From Cerrena zonata (lineage: Eukaryota; Basidiomycota; Agaricomycetes; Polyporales; Cerrenaceae), in contig JASBNA010000165.1 of assembly GCA_038087015.1 (NCBI GenBank), forward strand, positions 1 through 16,269: a stretch of 16,269 bases of DNA. Direction: 5' to 3'. A program made the translations under genes and the position numbers. Within the stretch, counting starts at the first letter, position 1; each line of letters opens with the position of its first letter. This document shows positions 8,020-15,390 of this stretch, one piece after another. The notes beneath the pieces were generated by a model, which was not told where the DNA came from, did not search any database, and saw nothing but the letters and a program-made list of their open reading frames with translations.

Positions 8020-8377
8020 TATGTTGTATCTGTCTATGAACGAGTTTTAAAAAATGCAACGAAGAATTGAACAGTAAACTAACAAATTAAACAGAAAAAA
8101 AAAAAAAAAAAAACAACGGCCAAAGAATAGTTCAAATCACTAACCTCTGAATCATAAGATCTGATGATAATGAAAAGATCTATCTTGAAAAGAATAGTTA
8201 CTAACAAACCCTGGAGTTTTTCAGTTGGAAGCTTAGAATTTGAGTGCGTTCGACTAAAAAAACGCTCGTGTTCGTTTGGCTGCGGCAGGGGTACGGATGT
8301 TTTTACAAGTAATTACTATATAACTACAATAACGCCATTACTGGGACAGTCTTTAATTAAGTATAATACATAGGGGG
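8020..8377. other. ALG5 promoter and CET1 3' flank
   Basis: Both neighbours are on the minus strand, so this is the ALG5 promoter plus the CET1 3' end. It holds the A19 tract. On the plus strand it also holds a perfect intron-branchpoint sequence TACTAAC (8199-8205) followed by TTTTTCAG (8217-8224). A 69-codon ATG frame at 8164-8373 (+) overlaps these signals; I do not call it a gene. Confidence 0.55.
8096..8114. promoter_or_regulatory. Poly(dA:dT) tract, 19 bases
   Basis: An uninterrupted run of 19 A on the plus strand (T on the ALG5 sense strand), 77-95 bp upstream of the ALG5 ATG. Long poly(dA:dT) tracts are established nucleosome-excluding elements of yeast promoters. No clear TATA box is present, so this may be the main promoter feature. 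Confidence 0.6.
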
Positions 8378-10027
8378 TTAATGACCCGCACTGGCCAATC
8401 TGGTGACCCTGTTGTTCAAACATCTGGCGTTGTTTAGGAAGATTTCCACTAATTCTTCGAATCTGATATTATCGGAACCATCTTTAAACTTATCGAAACC
8501 TGTGAATAATTCGTGAACATCGATTTCCAATTCGGCTTCGAAAGATTGGTCATGTTCAACTTGGGTTTTACCCAGTTTGGTTTTGATTTCTTTTGGTCTT
8601 AAGACTCTTGTCATATCAAATCTTGTCACTGTTGGACGATGACTCCAAGAAGAACGTTTTTTCAATCTAGTTATAGCAGGTTTATTATTTTTTTGAATTG
8701 GTTCTATACTATTTTCAGGAACTGGATGTTCGAAAGATAACGAGAGTCTCAAGTCATACATAGATGAAGGATTATGGATATATAAGTCCGAGATTCTTTG
8801 TTTATGAATAGCCATATATCTTGGAGGATCTAAATTATTATCTTTTGAGACTCTGATTGATTTTGGGGTTTCACCTCTTTGAGTGATTTGATAAATGTCA
8901 TCGGTTATATCAGTTTCTAATGTAGAAAATTTTCTTTTTGGGATTTTTAAATTTGATTTTTTCAATTCTTCTTGGTATTGTTTTTCCAATTCATCTAAAA
9001 AACTTTTCATATCATTCCAACCAACTTCATGAACACCGGAATCAAAGTATATTGCTGAGGTATTGGTGTAGATACATTCGGTGGAAACATTAATATCTAG
9101 TCTTCTACCAGCGGCTTTATCCATAATTGTACCAAATTTCAATTCTAATTCAACGTATTTACGATTTATATGAGGAATCTCGATGAAATTAGCATAAACC
9201 CATTCTGCAATTGTACGCACAACACTTGGAGCAGGTATAGTATTTGTTATTGAACATTCTAAATCAACACTTTCTGTAGTGGAACGATTGAAAACGGATT
9301 TATCAGTTAACGATGAGCTTTCAATACCACCATTAGCAAATTGAATTGGTTCATCATGAAACCCATTAGAAGAAGAATTAGGACGCCATTCTTGAGCCCA
9401 AACCGGTGGTTTCAGATATCTACGGGGTTTTGATACCGTTGACTTGGAACTCGATTTAATTTTTTCAAGTTTATCAATTTCATTTGGGTCCACCAAGGAG
9501 CTTGATCTATGACGGTCCTCTCCCTGTTTCGGCAACTCATTAGATTTGACCGAGCTAGATTGTCGACTTACATTCAATATAGTTTCTTTACCGGTATCAA
9601 TATCGACATCCTTATCATTGGTAATATCAGCGATGGAATTGCGTTGAGAAGCTTTAGGACCTGCATTATTAAGAACGGGAGATACAATGGGCGATATCAT
9701 TGGTTTGGAAATTGAACTAGTTGGTGATTGCAGCGATATACTAGAAGGTTTATTTTCCATAGATGATTGATTCAAATTATCATTTAATAAATTATTAATT
9801 GAATGTCTTTGATGAGTTGATATATTTGGCCTTATCGATGGAGACTGTTGTGATGAAGTATTAGGGCTAACTGAGCTTATTGATGAATTTATACTATTAT
9901 TATTAAGATTAGTATTTATTGGAGGTAAGGATTCTTTCGTTTGAGGAGGAGTTGGATTTTTACGATTCACCAGTGATTCATTATCACTCGGTGGTGAATC
10001 ATTATTTAAGATCGACCCAACGTTCAT
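8378..10027 (-). CDS. CET1: mRNA 5'-triphosphatase (capping enzyme beta subunit)
   Basis: Cet1 removes the gamma-phosphate from the 5' end of nascent mRNA, the first step of capping, in a nuclear complex with the guanylyltransferase Ceg1. The 549-residue protein has a low-complexity Ser/Asn/Pro-rich N-terminal half (1-200) and the Ceg1-binding motif WAQEWRP at 210-216. The triphosphate-tunnel catalytic domain follows (about 250-545). Metal-binding glutamates are visible in strand 1 (Glu293 and Glu295 in VELELKFG) and in the late strand (Glu497, Glu499, Glu501 in FEAELEIDV). Other conserved pieces are KSIRVSKDN (389-397), DLYIHNPSSMYDLRLSLS (414-431) and FEELVEIFLNNAR (523-535). The N-terminus MNVGSILN and the domain order agree with Candida albicans Cet1 as I know it. 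CTG codons occur at residues 205 and 485. ATG 10027 is the first in frame. Confidence 0.96.
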   Translation of the reverse strand: MNVGSILNNDSPPSDNESLVNRKNPTPPQTKESLPPINTNLNNNSINSSISSVSPNTSSQQSPSIRPNISTHQRHSINNLLNDNLNQSSMENKPSSISLQSPTSSISKPMISPIVSPVLNNAGPKASQRNSIADITNDKDVDIDTGKETILNVSRQSSSVKSNELPKQGEDRHRSSSLVDPNEIDKLEKIKSSSKSTVSKPRRYLKPPVWAQEWRPNSSSNGFHDEPIQFANGGIESSSLTDKSVFNRSTTESVDLECSITNTIPAPSVVRTIAEWVYANFIEIPHINRKYVELELKFGTIMDKAAGRRLDINVSTECIYTNTSAIYFDSGVHEVGWNDMKSFLDELEKQYQEELKKSNLKIPKRKFSTLETDITDDIYQITQRGETPKSIRVSKDNNLDPPRYMAIHKQRISDLYIHNPSSMYDLRLSLSFEHPVPENSIEPIQKNNKPAITRLKKRSSWSHRPTVTRFDMTRVLRPKEIKTKLGKTQVEHDQSFEAELEIDVHELFTGFDKFKDGSDNIRFEELVEIFLNNARCLNNRVTRLASAGH

Positions 10028-10437
10028 CTTGCAGCAGGGCGGAAGTTACACGGGATATGTACTTGAAGTATTCTGATGACGAGACAAACAACCTTAAAGT
10101 ATGGAGAAGAAAAAACGGTTAAAAAATTGGAAAAAGAAAGAAAAAAAAAATAAATAACAAATAATACTCTTTCTAGCCGAGTTATTCCAGATTCCCAATA
10201 TAGTACAAAACAACAAGCGATGAATAAAGTCAGTTAATGTCGACACGATGTAATTAAGGGTCAGTTTAGTGGTTTTCCAACCGTTTTCAAAAAACGAAAA
10301 TTCAAAAAAATCAAAAAAAATCAAAAAACAAAATTGAACAATGAGCACGACCCTCTATGGAGAGCAACACCCGTACACCCACAGGAGACTACTAGTATAC
10401 TACAAACACTAATAATATAATGAATAAATAAAATTAC
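10028..10437. other. CET1 promoter and IDP2 3' flank
   Basis: An A-rich interval between two minus-strand genes. It has repeated TCAAAAAA-type runs at about 10301-10330 (T-rich on the CET1 sense strand, likely nucleosome-poor) and a Rap1-like site at 10367-10379. The open frame 10094-10348 on the minus strand starts at GTG and is mostly Phe from the T tracts, so it is not a gene. Confidence 0.6.
10367..10379 (+). promoter_or_regulatory. Rap1-binding-site match
   Basis: ACACCCGTACACC matches all 13 positions of the yeast Rap1 consensus ACACCCRYACAYM. It lies 60-70 bp beyond the IDP2 stop codon and about 340 bp upstream of the CET1 ATG. It could activate CET1 or act as a roadblock that ends IDP2 transcription. 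The motif is seen; occupancy is inferred. Confidence 0.5.
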
Positions 10438-11658
10438 TTATAAGCTATCGGATAATCTTTTGGCGACGGCTTCGATGAAGCCTTCGGTGGTGACGTAGGA
10501 AGATCTTTCTGTTTTACCTTGGGCCAAGGCCAAATCTTTAGTCATGGTACCGCTCAACACGGTATCGACGACTGCTTTTTCCAAAGCTTGACCAAACTTG
10601 ACCACGTCGGGAGTGGAGTCCAATTCACCTCTCTTGATCAAACCTCTGGTCCAAGCAAAGATGGAGGCAATTGAGTTGGTGGAGGTTTCTTTACCCTGAG
10701 TCCAATTACGGAAATGCCTGGTGACGGTCCCGTGAGCAGCTTCAGTTAAGGTGATTTTACCACTGGGGGTCATTAAAACCGAAGTCATTAAACCCAAAGA
10801 ACCAAAACCTTGGGCGACAATGTCTGATTGGACATCACCGTCGTAGTTTTTCATGGCAATGACAAAGCCACCCTTTGACTTCAACATTTGGGCAACCATA
10901 TCATCGATTAAACGATGTTCATACCAGATGCCCAATTGATCCATGGTTGATTTATATTTGGTGTCATACAAGTTTTCGAAAATATCTTTGAAACGACCAT
11001 CGTATTTCTTCAAGATGGTATTTTTAGTCAGGGAAAACAAATTCAATTTACGTTCAATTGCAAATTTAAAGGAAGATTCTGCAAAATCGGTGATTGATTC
11101 ATCGGTGTTATACATTGACAATGCCACTCCCGGAGCGTCGTAATGGAACACCGGGTAGCTTTGAGTTTCTGACCCGTCATCAGGTTTGAAAACAAGCTCT
11201 AAGTTCCCTGCTTGCGGGATTATAACGTCAGTGGCCTTGTATTGGTCTCCGTAAGCATGTCTACCAATAATGATTGGCTGTTCCCAAGTAGGAACAACCC
11301 GGGGAATATTATTAATAACAATTGGTTCTCTGAAAACAGTCCCTCCCAAAATATTACGTAAAGTACCGTTTGGTGATAACCACATTTTTTTCAAGTTGAA
11401 TTCTTTAACTCTAGCTTCGTCGGGAGTGATTGTAGCACACTTAATACCAACCCCGTATTGTTCAATGGCCTTAGCTGCATCATTGGTTACTTGGTCATCG
11501 GTTTGGTCTCTGTATTCAATACCCAAATCAAAATATTTGATATCAATATCTAAGTGAGGAAGAATCAATTGCTCTTTAATGAGTTTCCAAATGATTCTAG
11601 TCATTTCGTCCCCATCTAAATCCACAACCGGATTCTTAACTTGGATCTTACCTGCCAT
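10438..11658 (-). CDS. IDP2: NADP-dependent isocitrate dehydrogenase, cytosolic type
   Basis: This homodimeric enzyme oxidises isocitrate to 2-oxoglutarate and CO2, yielding NADPH. From ATG 11658 it has 406 residues, close to yeast Idp2 and human IDH1. The substrate and catalytic residues are all present: Ser95, Asn97 and Arg101 (SPNGTLR), Arg110, Arg133 ([11 protein letters not shown]), Tyr140, Lys212, Asp252, and Asp275/Asp279 in the family signature [19 protein letters not shown] (271-289). [12 protein letters not shown] (306-317) forms part of the NADP site. Codon 210 is CTG where human IDH1 has Ser, supporting CTG=Ser. There is no ATG-encoded presequence and the C-terminus (DSL) is not a good peroxisomal signal, so cytosol is likely; IDP1 is a less likely name. 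The frame stays open upstream through TTG codons that would encode a basic leader (see findings). A good TATA box lies 70 bp upstream. Confidence 0.95.
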   Translation of the reverse strand: MAGKIQVKNPVVDLDGDEMTRIIWKLIKEQLILPHLDIDIKYFDLGIEYRDQTDDQVTNDAAKAIEQYGVGIKCATITPDEARVKEFNLKKMWLSPNGTLRNILGGTVFREPIVINNIPRVVPTWEQPIIIGRHAYGDQYKATDVIIPQAGNLELVFKPDDGSETQSYPVFHYDAPGVALSMYNTDESITDFAESSFKFAIERKLNLFSLTKNTILKKYDGRFKDIFENLYDTKYKSTMDQLGIWYEHRLIDDMVAQMLKSKGGFVIAMKNYDGDVQSDIVAQGFGSLGLMTSVLMTPSGKITLTEAAHGTVTRHFRNWTQGKETSTNSIASIFAWTRGLIKRGELDSTPDVVKFGQALEKAVVDTVLSGTMTKDLALAQGKTERSSYVTTEGFIEAVAKRLSDSL

Positions 11659-11726
11659 TTTACAATAAAAAAATTTTCTTATAGTTAAAAAGTTCAATTC
11701 TTTTCTACTCCTCAAGCGGATCCTGG

Positions 11727-11737
11727 CTATTTATATA
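11727..11737 (-). promoter_or_regulatory. IDP2 TATA box
   Basis: TATATAAATAG on the minus strand, 70-80 bp upstream of the ATG at 11658. This is a strong TATA match at a usual distance. It predicts transcription starting between about 11690 and 11660, hence a short leader. Confidence 0.65.
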
Positions 11738-11836
11738 CTTTCGCTCTTTAATCTATTAGGAAACCTACAGAGTAACTACCCCGGAATTTAGTAACCCCAT
11801 TCCAAAACACGTCAAATCCCCAGATTAATACCGCGA

Positions 11837-11893
11837 CCAATTGCACCGGCCACTGGCTTAGGCCACTAGCAGGGGCCAATAACATTGCCCAAT
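11837..11893 (+). promoter_or_regulatory. Three CCAAT boxes upstream of IDP2
   Basis: CCAAT occurs at 11837-11841, 11876-11880 and 11889-11893, about 180-235 bp upstream of the IDP2 start. CCAAT is the recognition core of the Hap2/3/4/5 complex, which controls respiratory and carbon-metabolism genes in yeasts, so regulation by carbon source or iron is plausible. Occupancy is inferred. Confidence 0.4.
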
Positions 11894-12006
11894 TGACTTG
11901 TCCTTCAGCTCTCCGGCACAACTCCGAACGATTAGTATTTGTTCAACTGTGAATGGTTGGAATTGTGGAGTCTTTCACTACGAGGGGATCGGTATTAATT
12001 CAGCAC

Positions 12007-12018
12007 CGGATAATTCCG
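12007..12018. promoter_or_regulatory. CGG-N6-CCG zinc-cluster-type site
   Basis: CGGATAATTCCG is an everted CGG/CCG pair with 6-bp spacing (CGGA-TAAT-TCCG), the form bound by fungal Zn2Cys6 factors. Other CCG copies cluster nearby, including CTCCG at 11911-11915 and 11922-11926. Which factor binds is unknown; carbon-source regulators of the Cat8/Sip4 type are one possibility for an IDP2 promoter. Confidence 0.35.
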
Positions 12019-12083
12019 CTTTGGGCAAAGGTTCCCGCGGAACAAATCTGCTGGGTTTATCCGTCTTTCTCCGAGCGAAACAA

Positions 12084-12096
12084 ACACCCGTACATT
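12084..12096 (+). promoter_or_regulatory. Rap1-binding-site match upstream of IDP2
   Basis: ACACCCGTACATT matches the Rap1 consensus at 12 of 13 positions and shares an 11-base core with the site at 10367. It lies about 430 bp upstream of the IDP2 ATG, so the two sites bracket IDP2. Confidence 0.45.
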
Positions 12097-12265
12097 CAAA
12101 CTACAAGGCTACTACATAACCTATTAAGATCTGTAAGTGATATGACTGTTCGATCTCCGTAAGGAGACGCGAAGGTCTTAATAAAACAAATAATACTACT
12201 GCTACGACTAGTGTATTAACTGAATAGATTCACTTAACTAGTTGATTCACCGTTCGTTATTGTGC

Positions 12266-12327
12266 CAGGCAGTAACCTCTGTAAACTCCGTATGCTCTGA
12301 CAACGGAAGGTTGCGAGTTGCCTGACA
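12266..12327. other. Nested hairpin followed by ACA (possible structured RNA)
   Basis: Three helices nest: CAGGCA (12266-12271) with TGCCTG (12319-12324), AACCT (12274-12278) with AGGTT (12308-12312), and TCCGT (12287-12291) with ACGGA (12303-12307). Internal loops separate them, and on the plus strand ACA follows the lower stem directly. This shape recalls one half of an H/ACA snoRNA, but I find no clear H box or second hairpin. A protein-binding DNA palindrome or chance are alternatives. Confidence 0.3.
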
Positions 12328-12427
12328 GGGTATGGATTTAGATAGCTAGACGTCGATAGTAGCAGTGGATTGCAGCCCTAATGGGAGTCTGGATGTACGG
12401 AGGTTTCTTTTTTCTTTTTGGGTTTAG

Positions 12428-12488
12428 GTCGTGCACCGACAACCAGAGCATGGGGTTACCCGGAGCTCTGCTGGGAAAAGTTTTCCAG
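12428..12488. repeat. Three consecutive hairpins
   Basis: GTCG (12428-12431) pairs with CGAC (12437-12440). CAGAGC (12444-12449) pairs with GCTCTG (12465-12470), enclosing GGG/CCC (12453-12455 with 12459-12461). CTGG-G-AAAA and TTTTCCAG (12471-12488) form a near-palindrome. They lie about 260 bp beyond the KAR4 stop, between the nested hairpin and the tandem repeat. Confidence 0.4.
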
Positions 12489-12510
12489 TATAAATTCGAG
12501 TACTAAGTAG

Positions 12511-12548
12511 TAAGTAGAAGTAATAAGTAGAAGTAATAAGTAAAAGAA
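12511..12548. repeat. 13-bp tandem repeat
   Basis: TAAGTAGAAGTAA is repeated exactly at 12511-12523 and 12524-12536, followed by a diverged copy at 12537-12548. It is an A/G/T-only minisatellite-like run in non-coding DNA downstream of KAR4. Confidence 0.7.
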
Positions 12549-12750
12549 TAAGAAATGATATTAACAGCCAGTTTTCAATGTATGTATACTATACTGAAGA
12601 AACCGGTAGATTCGTTATGATGATAACTTAACTCAGCTCACTCAGAGTCTCTGACGATGCTGATAACACCCTTTTTCCAACATTCATCAAACTATCTGAT
12701 ACTGAATCTACTCGAATCGATTATTATTGTATGTCGTATATTTACTAACA

Positions 12751-13974
12751 TTATTCAACCAGGACTGGACTTTTAGGTCTCAACTCTTCTATTTCGTTTG
12801 TTTGACTAACCAAATATTGGGTAACTGATTTTTGTTTAGTACCAAGATTGATTTTTTTATATACAAGGTTTGACTTTGAATATAATTCCTGTTCAAAACC
12901 TTGTGGATCAAAATTATCTAATAAAACATCCGGACTCATGATCACCCAGCCAGGCCGTAATTTGATTGGTAAATTATAACCGGTTTTGGTTGGAATGATA
13001 TGTAATCTTCGATTCAGATTTGAAAAATTCTCGGTGACTTTGTAAATTGCATCGGGGACCGCATTGTTATTGGATTTGATTTCCTGGGGTGATTCAATTT
13101 GCAAATCAGTATCGATATTGCAATGAATCAAATGACTATCTGTAGCGCGTCTTACGGTTCCAGTAATACACATCCAGCAATGCCATTGTTTCTTGGTGAA
13201 GATCGATTGATCCACGGTTTGATCGACTCCTGGGAAAAACGGACTCTGTTCATCAATTGGGATGAATACCAACTCTTCCAGTCGACGAAATTTCTTATTC
13301 CAATTATCACTGTTGAGTAATGTGGTCAATTCTTTGATTTTATCGGTAGTGCCCCAAATGAAAAGAAACCCCGGCTTATTTATCAACTTATAAAGTGGTA
13401 GTTGCATTAATATCGGTAAAATAAACTGATTTTCAACCAACGCTCCAATCATGATAACATCAAATTGTATATTATATTGATTAATCCATTTATTCAAGGT
13501 TGATATGATTTGCCCACTTTCAACTTTACACCCAAATGGTTTAATTCGGTGTTTTCTAACTTGTTCTTCTTTTAACATTTTCAATCTTTGTAACTTGGGA
13601 TACCCTTCGCTAGCATTACTAACATTCCGGATGTACTTCAACGGTGACTGCCCCAGATGAATATACCGATTCCCATAATCATTCTCAATCATTTCTCCGC
13701 CAATCCCATCACCGGTCTCTTGCTTGACCGTTGGTTCAACTTTACTCGCCGTTTGCTTGTCTGGAATAACACTTTTATTCTTGCCAAATCTATTATAATG
13801 ATACTTATCGCTAGCTACTTCCGCTTTGCCAACCTTATTACGATTCATTCTCGGTTGCACAGATACTCTTTCTCCGTTGACCTTCCAATTCCCTCGACGG
13901 TCCTCTTCTTTTATAATGAAACCCCAGTGTGTAGCCTCCTGGTTTTGCAGTTGTTTCAGATTTTGCTCCCTCAT
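12751..13974 (-). CDS. KAR4: Kar4-type MT-A70 family mating/meiosis regulator
   Basis: In budding yeast Kar4 acts with Ste12 on karyogamy genes during mating and is part of the mRNA m6A writer complex in meiosis; it is the Mettl14-like, catalytically inactive MT-A70 relative. The 407-residue protein matches yeast Kar4 closely over residues 97-355: YIHLGQSPLKYIRN, EGYPKLQ, IKPFGCKVESG, FDVIMIGALVENQFILPIL (171-189, where active enzymes carry DPPW), KPGFLFIWG, KKFRR-Ser-EELVF, WHCWMCITGTVRRATD (264-279), RRLHIIP and GWVIMSPDVLLDNF (342-355), and it ends in ELRPKSPV. Codon 232 is CTG where yeast has Ser. The N-terminal 96 residues are poorly conserved and hold two CTG codons (6 and 9). Met43 (13848) and Met95 (13692) are alternative starts; yeast Kar4 itself has long and short forms. 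Pheromone-response-like elements lie upstream. Confidence 0.93.
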   Translation of the reverse strand: MREQNLKQLQNQEATHWGFIIKEEDRRGNWKVNGERVSVQPRMNRNKVGKAEVASDKYHYNRFGKNKSVIPDKQTASKVEPTVKQETGDGIGGEMIENDYGNRYIHLGQSPLKYIRNVSNASEGYPKLQRLKMLKEEQVRKHRIKPFGCKVESGQIISTLNKWINQYNIQFDVIMIGALVENQFILPILMQLPLYKLINKPGFLFIWGTTDKIKELTTLLNSDNWNKKFRRLEELVFIPIDEQSPFFPGVDQTVDQSIFTKKQWHCWMCITGTVRRATDSHLIHCNIDTDLQIESPQEIKSNNNAVPDAIYKVTENFSNLNRRLHIIPTKTGYNLPIKLRPGWVIMSPDVLLDNFDPQGFEQELYSKSNLVYKKINLGTKQKSVTQYLVSQTNEIEELRPKSPVLVE

Positions 13975-14022
13975 CCACCTGGTGCACGGGTCTCCGTCTT
14001 TTGCAATTAGAATGGTTGCATC

Positions 14023-14029
14023 TGAAACA
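14023..14029 (+). promoter_or_regulatory. Pheromone response element TGAAACA
   Basis: An exact TGAAACA, the Ste12 site of budding yeast, 49 bp upstream of the KAR4 ATG. KAR4 is pheromone-induced in S. cerevisiae, so the match fits the gene. A related TGAAACC lies at 14128-14134, and a reverse TGTTTCA lies inside the first KAR4 codons at 13952-13958. Confidence 0.4.
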
Positions 14030-14338
14030 AGGCCAATACAACCAAGGTCGACCGTTTTTCGTTGGCAGAGCTTCCGAGGAGACCGATCAGGTCTTGCGTT
14101 CCAGAATTACCAATGGCAGTGGGCTGCTGAAACCTCAGTTTGTTGGATCGAGTCTTCTCCACCATTGCCAACACTATTGCCAGCCATTGGTGTGGAGGTA
14201 TCCTTCCTCATGAACCAATGGTGGCAAGGTATCAATAGTGGAATTATCACTACTGGTGTACTCCACCAACTCCTTTTCGCTTAAATGTTGCCAGTTTACT
14301 CGGTCCGGACGCAAACCTCCAGCAATGTTTTCGTTTTT

Positions 14339-14370
14339 GGTTTCATGGGTGGTTTCATGGGTGGTTTCAT
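14339..14370 (-). repeat. 12-bp tandem repeat carrying TGAAACC
   Basis: GGTTTCATGGGT is repeated at 14339-14350 and 14351-14362, with a partial third copy at 14363-14370. On the minus strand each copy contains TGAAACC, one base from the Ste12 pheromone response element. In one minus frame the repeat would encode Glu-Thr-Thr-His units, so it could be regulatory or coding. Confidence 0.6.
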
Positions 14371-14479
14371 TGGAATGTCGTACCTTCAATGATACAACCT
14401 GGAGTCGACTTGAAATAACGGCTTCCTATCTCGAAGCCGCATCAGTATGAGGGTATCAACTTTTCCGATCGTAAATAAC

Positions 14480-14508
14480 TGTCAAGTACTTTAAACGCAT
14501 ACTTGACA
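14480..14508. repeat. Perfect 9-bp inverted repeat, 11-bp spacer
   Basis: TGTCAAGTA (14480-14488) and TACTTGACA (14500-14508) are exact reverse complements, about 510 bp upstream of KAR4. A second inverted pair sharing the TTGAC core, TTGAC-TCTG-GTCAA, follows at 14554-14567. Both look like dimer binding sites; no factor is assigned. Confidence 0.5.
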
Positions 14509-15382
14509 TTGATGTATTTTTTCAAGACAATCTCCTTCTCTAAGGCTTATCGGTTGACTCTGGTCAAGCTCTGTTGATGGGAACTCCAGAAATGGCCTAT
14601 GGGAGAATTTGCAAGATTTTTCCATCTTATCAGCTTGCTTAAACGAAGAATGCAAAAAAAAAATAGTGATCGCACCTTATCGACCATGAAGGGTTTTTCT
14701 ATTAATAATAACCTGGTTAAACTAGCCGATTTTGCTTGAAGTCGATCCTTTCTAAGTTATATTTTTAGAAAAGGCACCTCTGACTCCGAAAAGTTTAAGG
14801 TTAAGCACGGTTTTTTCGAGGTTGCAACATGCATTTAAGCCAACGCAGTGACCCACTTAGGGAAGTCAACTGTAAGCTATCATTGGCTGTCTTTAGACTT
14901 GCAACGGTAAGTGCTACTGATATAAACTGTTTTACGAGAATTTCAACAATGCTCAAACAGCTCCAAGTTCTATGGAACAAGTCCATACAATGATGGGACT
15001 GTTCGTAATTGTCTCCGGAAAAACATTTGATAATGGCTTATAGCAATTCTTGAGCTATCAATATACTCTTAAACTGGTTGATAGTGATATGAAGTTCAGT
15101 TTATCAAACGGTTTTGGTAAAGTTTCGGTACTCCAGGGTGTAGCCTATGAATGGAACGGGTTGGTTCTTCTAATCTTTGATATGGATTGGCTACCATTTC
15201 AACTTTCAATGGAGAGTCGGATACTGATATTGACGTCGGAAGCTCAATGCCGGAAGTCTATTATTTTTTATTCATTTTAGAAAATATTGCTCTACGGTTG
15301 TTTTTTGGGCCTCTTTTGCAATCATATAGTTGATTTCTGACATCATATAAAACCGTTCGGGAATAAATGGAATAGTGAAAAG

Positions 15383-15390
15383 TATTTAAA
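15383..15390 (+). promoter_or_regulatory. TATA-like box of the aspartyl protease gene
   Basis: TATTTAAA, 63-70 bp upstream of the ATG at 15453, in an A/T-rich leader. It is a plausible but not canonical TATA box. Confidence 0.4.

Larger units (their letters stand above)
11659..12750. other. IDP2 promoter and KAR4 3' flank, about 1.1 kb
   Basis: No gene is recognised. Next to IDP2 there is a TATA box, three CCAAT motifs, several CCG/CGG elements and a Rap1-like site. From about 12260 to 12490 there is a run of inverted repeats, then a 13-bp tandem repeat at 12511-12548, then the KAR4 stop at 12751. The 73- and 69-codon plus frames near 11898-12162 overlap one another and resemble nothing. Confidence 0.6.

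Noticed and set aside
8164..8373. 69-codon ATG frame on the plus strand
   Set aside because: Too short, no similarity, overlaps the ALG5 promoter; the splice-like signals inside it are reported separately.
10094..10348. 84-codon Phe-rich frame on the minus strand
   Set aside because: It begins at GTG and is produced by T tracts in the CET1 promoter.
13826..14284. 152-codon plus-strand frame opposite KAR4
   Set aside because: It is the complement of KAR4 and its upstream open region, with no recognisable protein sequence.
14511..14525. Half of an a1/alpha2-type operator (TTGATGTATTTTTT) upstream of KAR4
   Set aside because: The partner half-site is missing at the required spacing.
14709..14721. 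13-mer TAACCTGGTTAAA shared with 452-464
   Set aside because: About two shared 13-mers are expected by chance in a window this long, and one copy is coding sequence.
15050..15290. Possible aspartyl protease relic (DIDVGSS echo in one frame near 15226)
   Set aside because: Only seven residues resemble the active-site motif and the flanks in that frame do not match the family.
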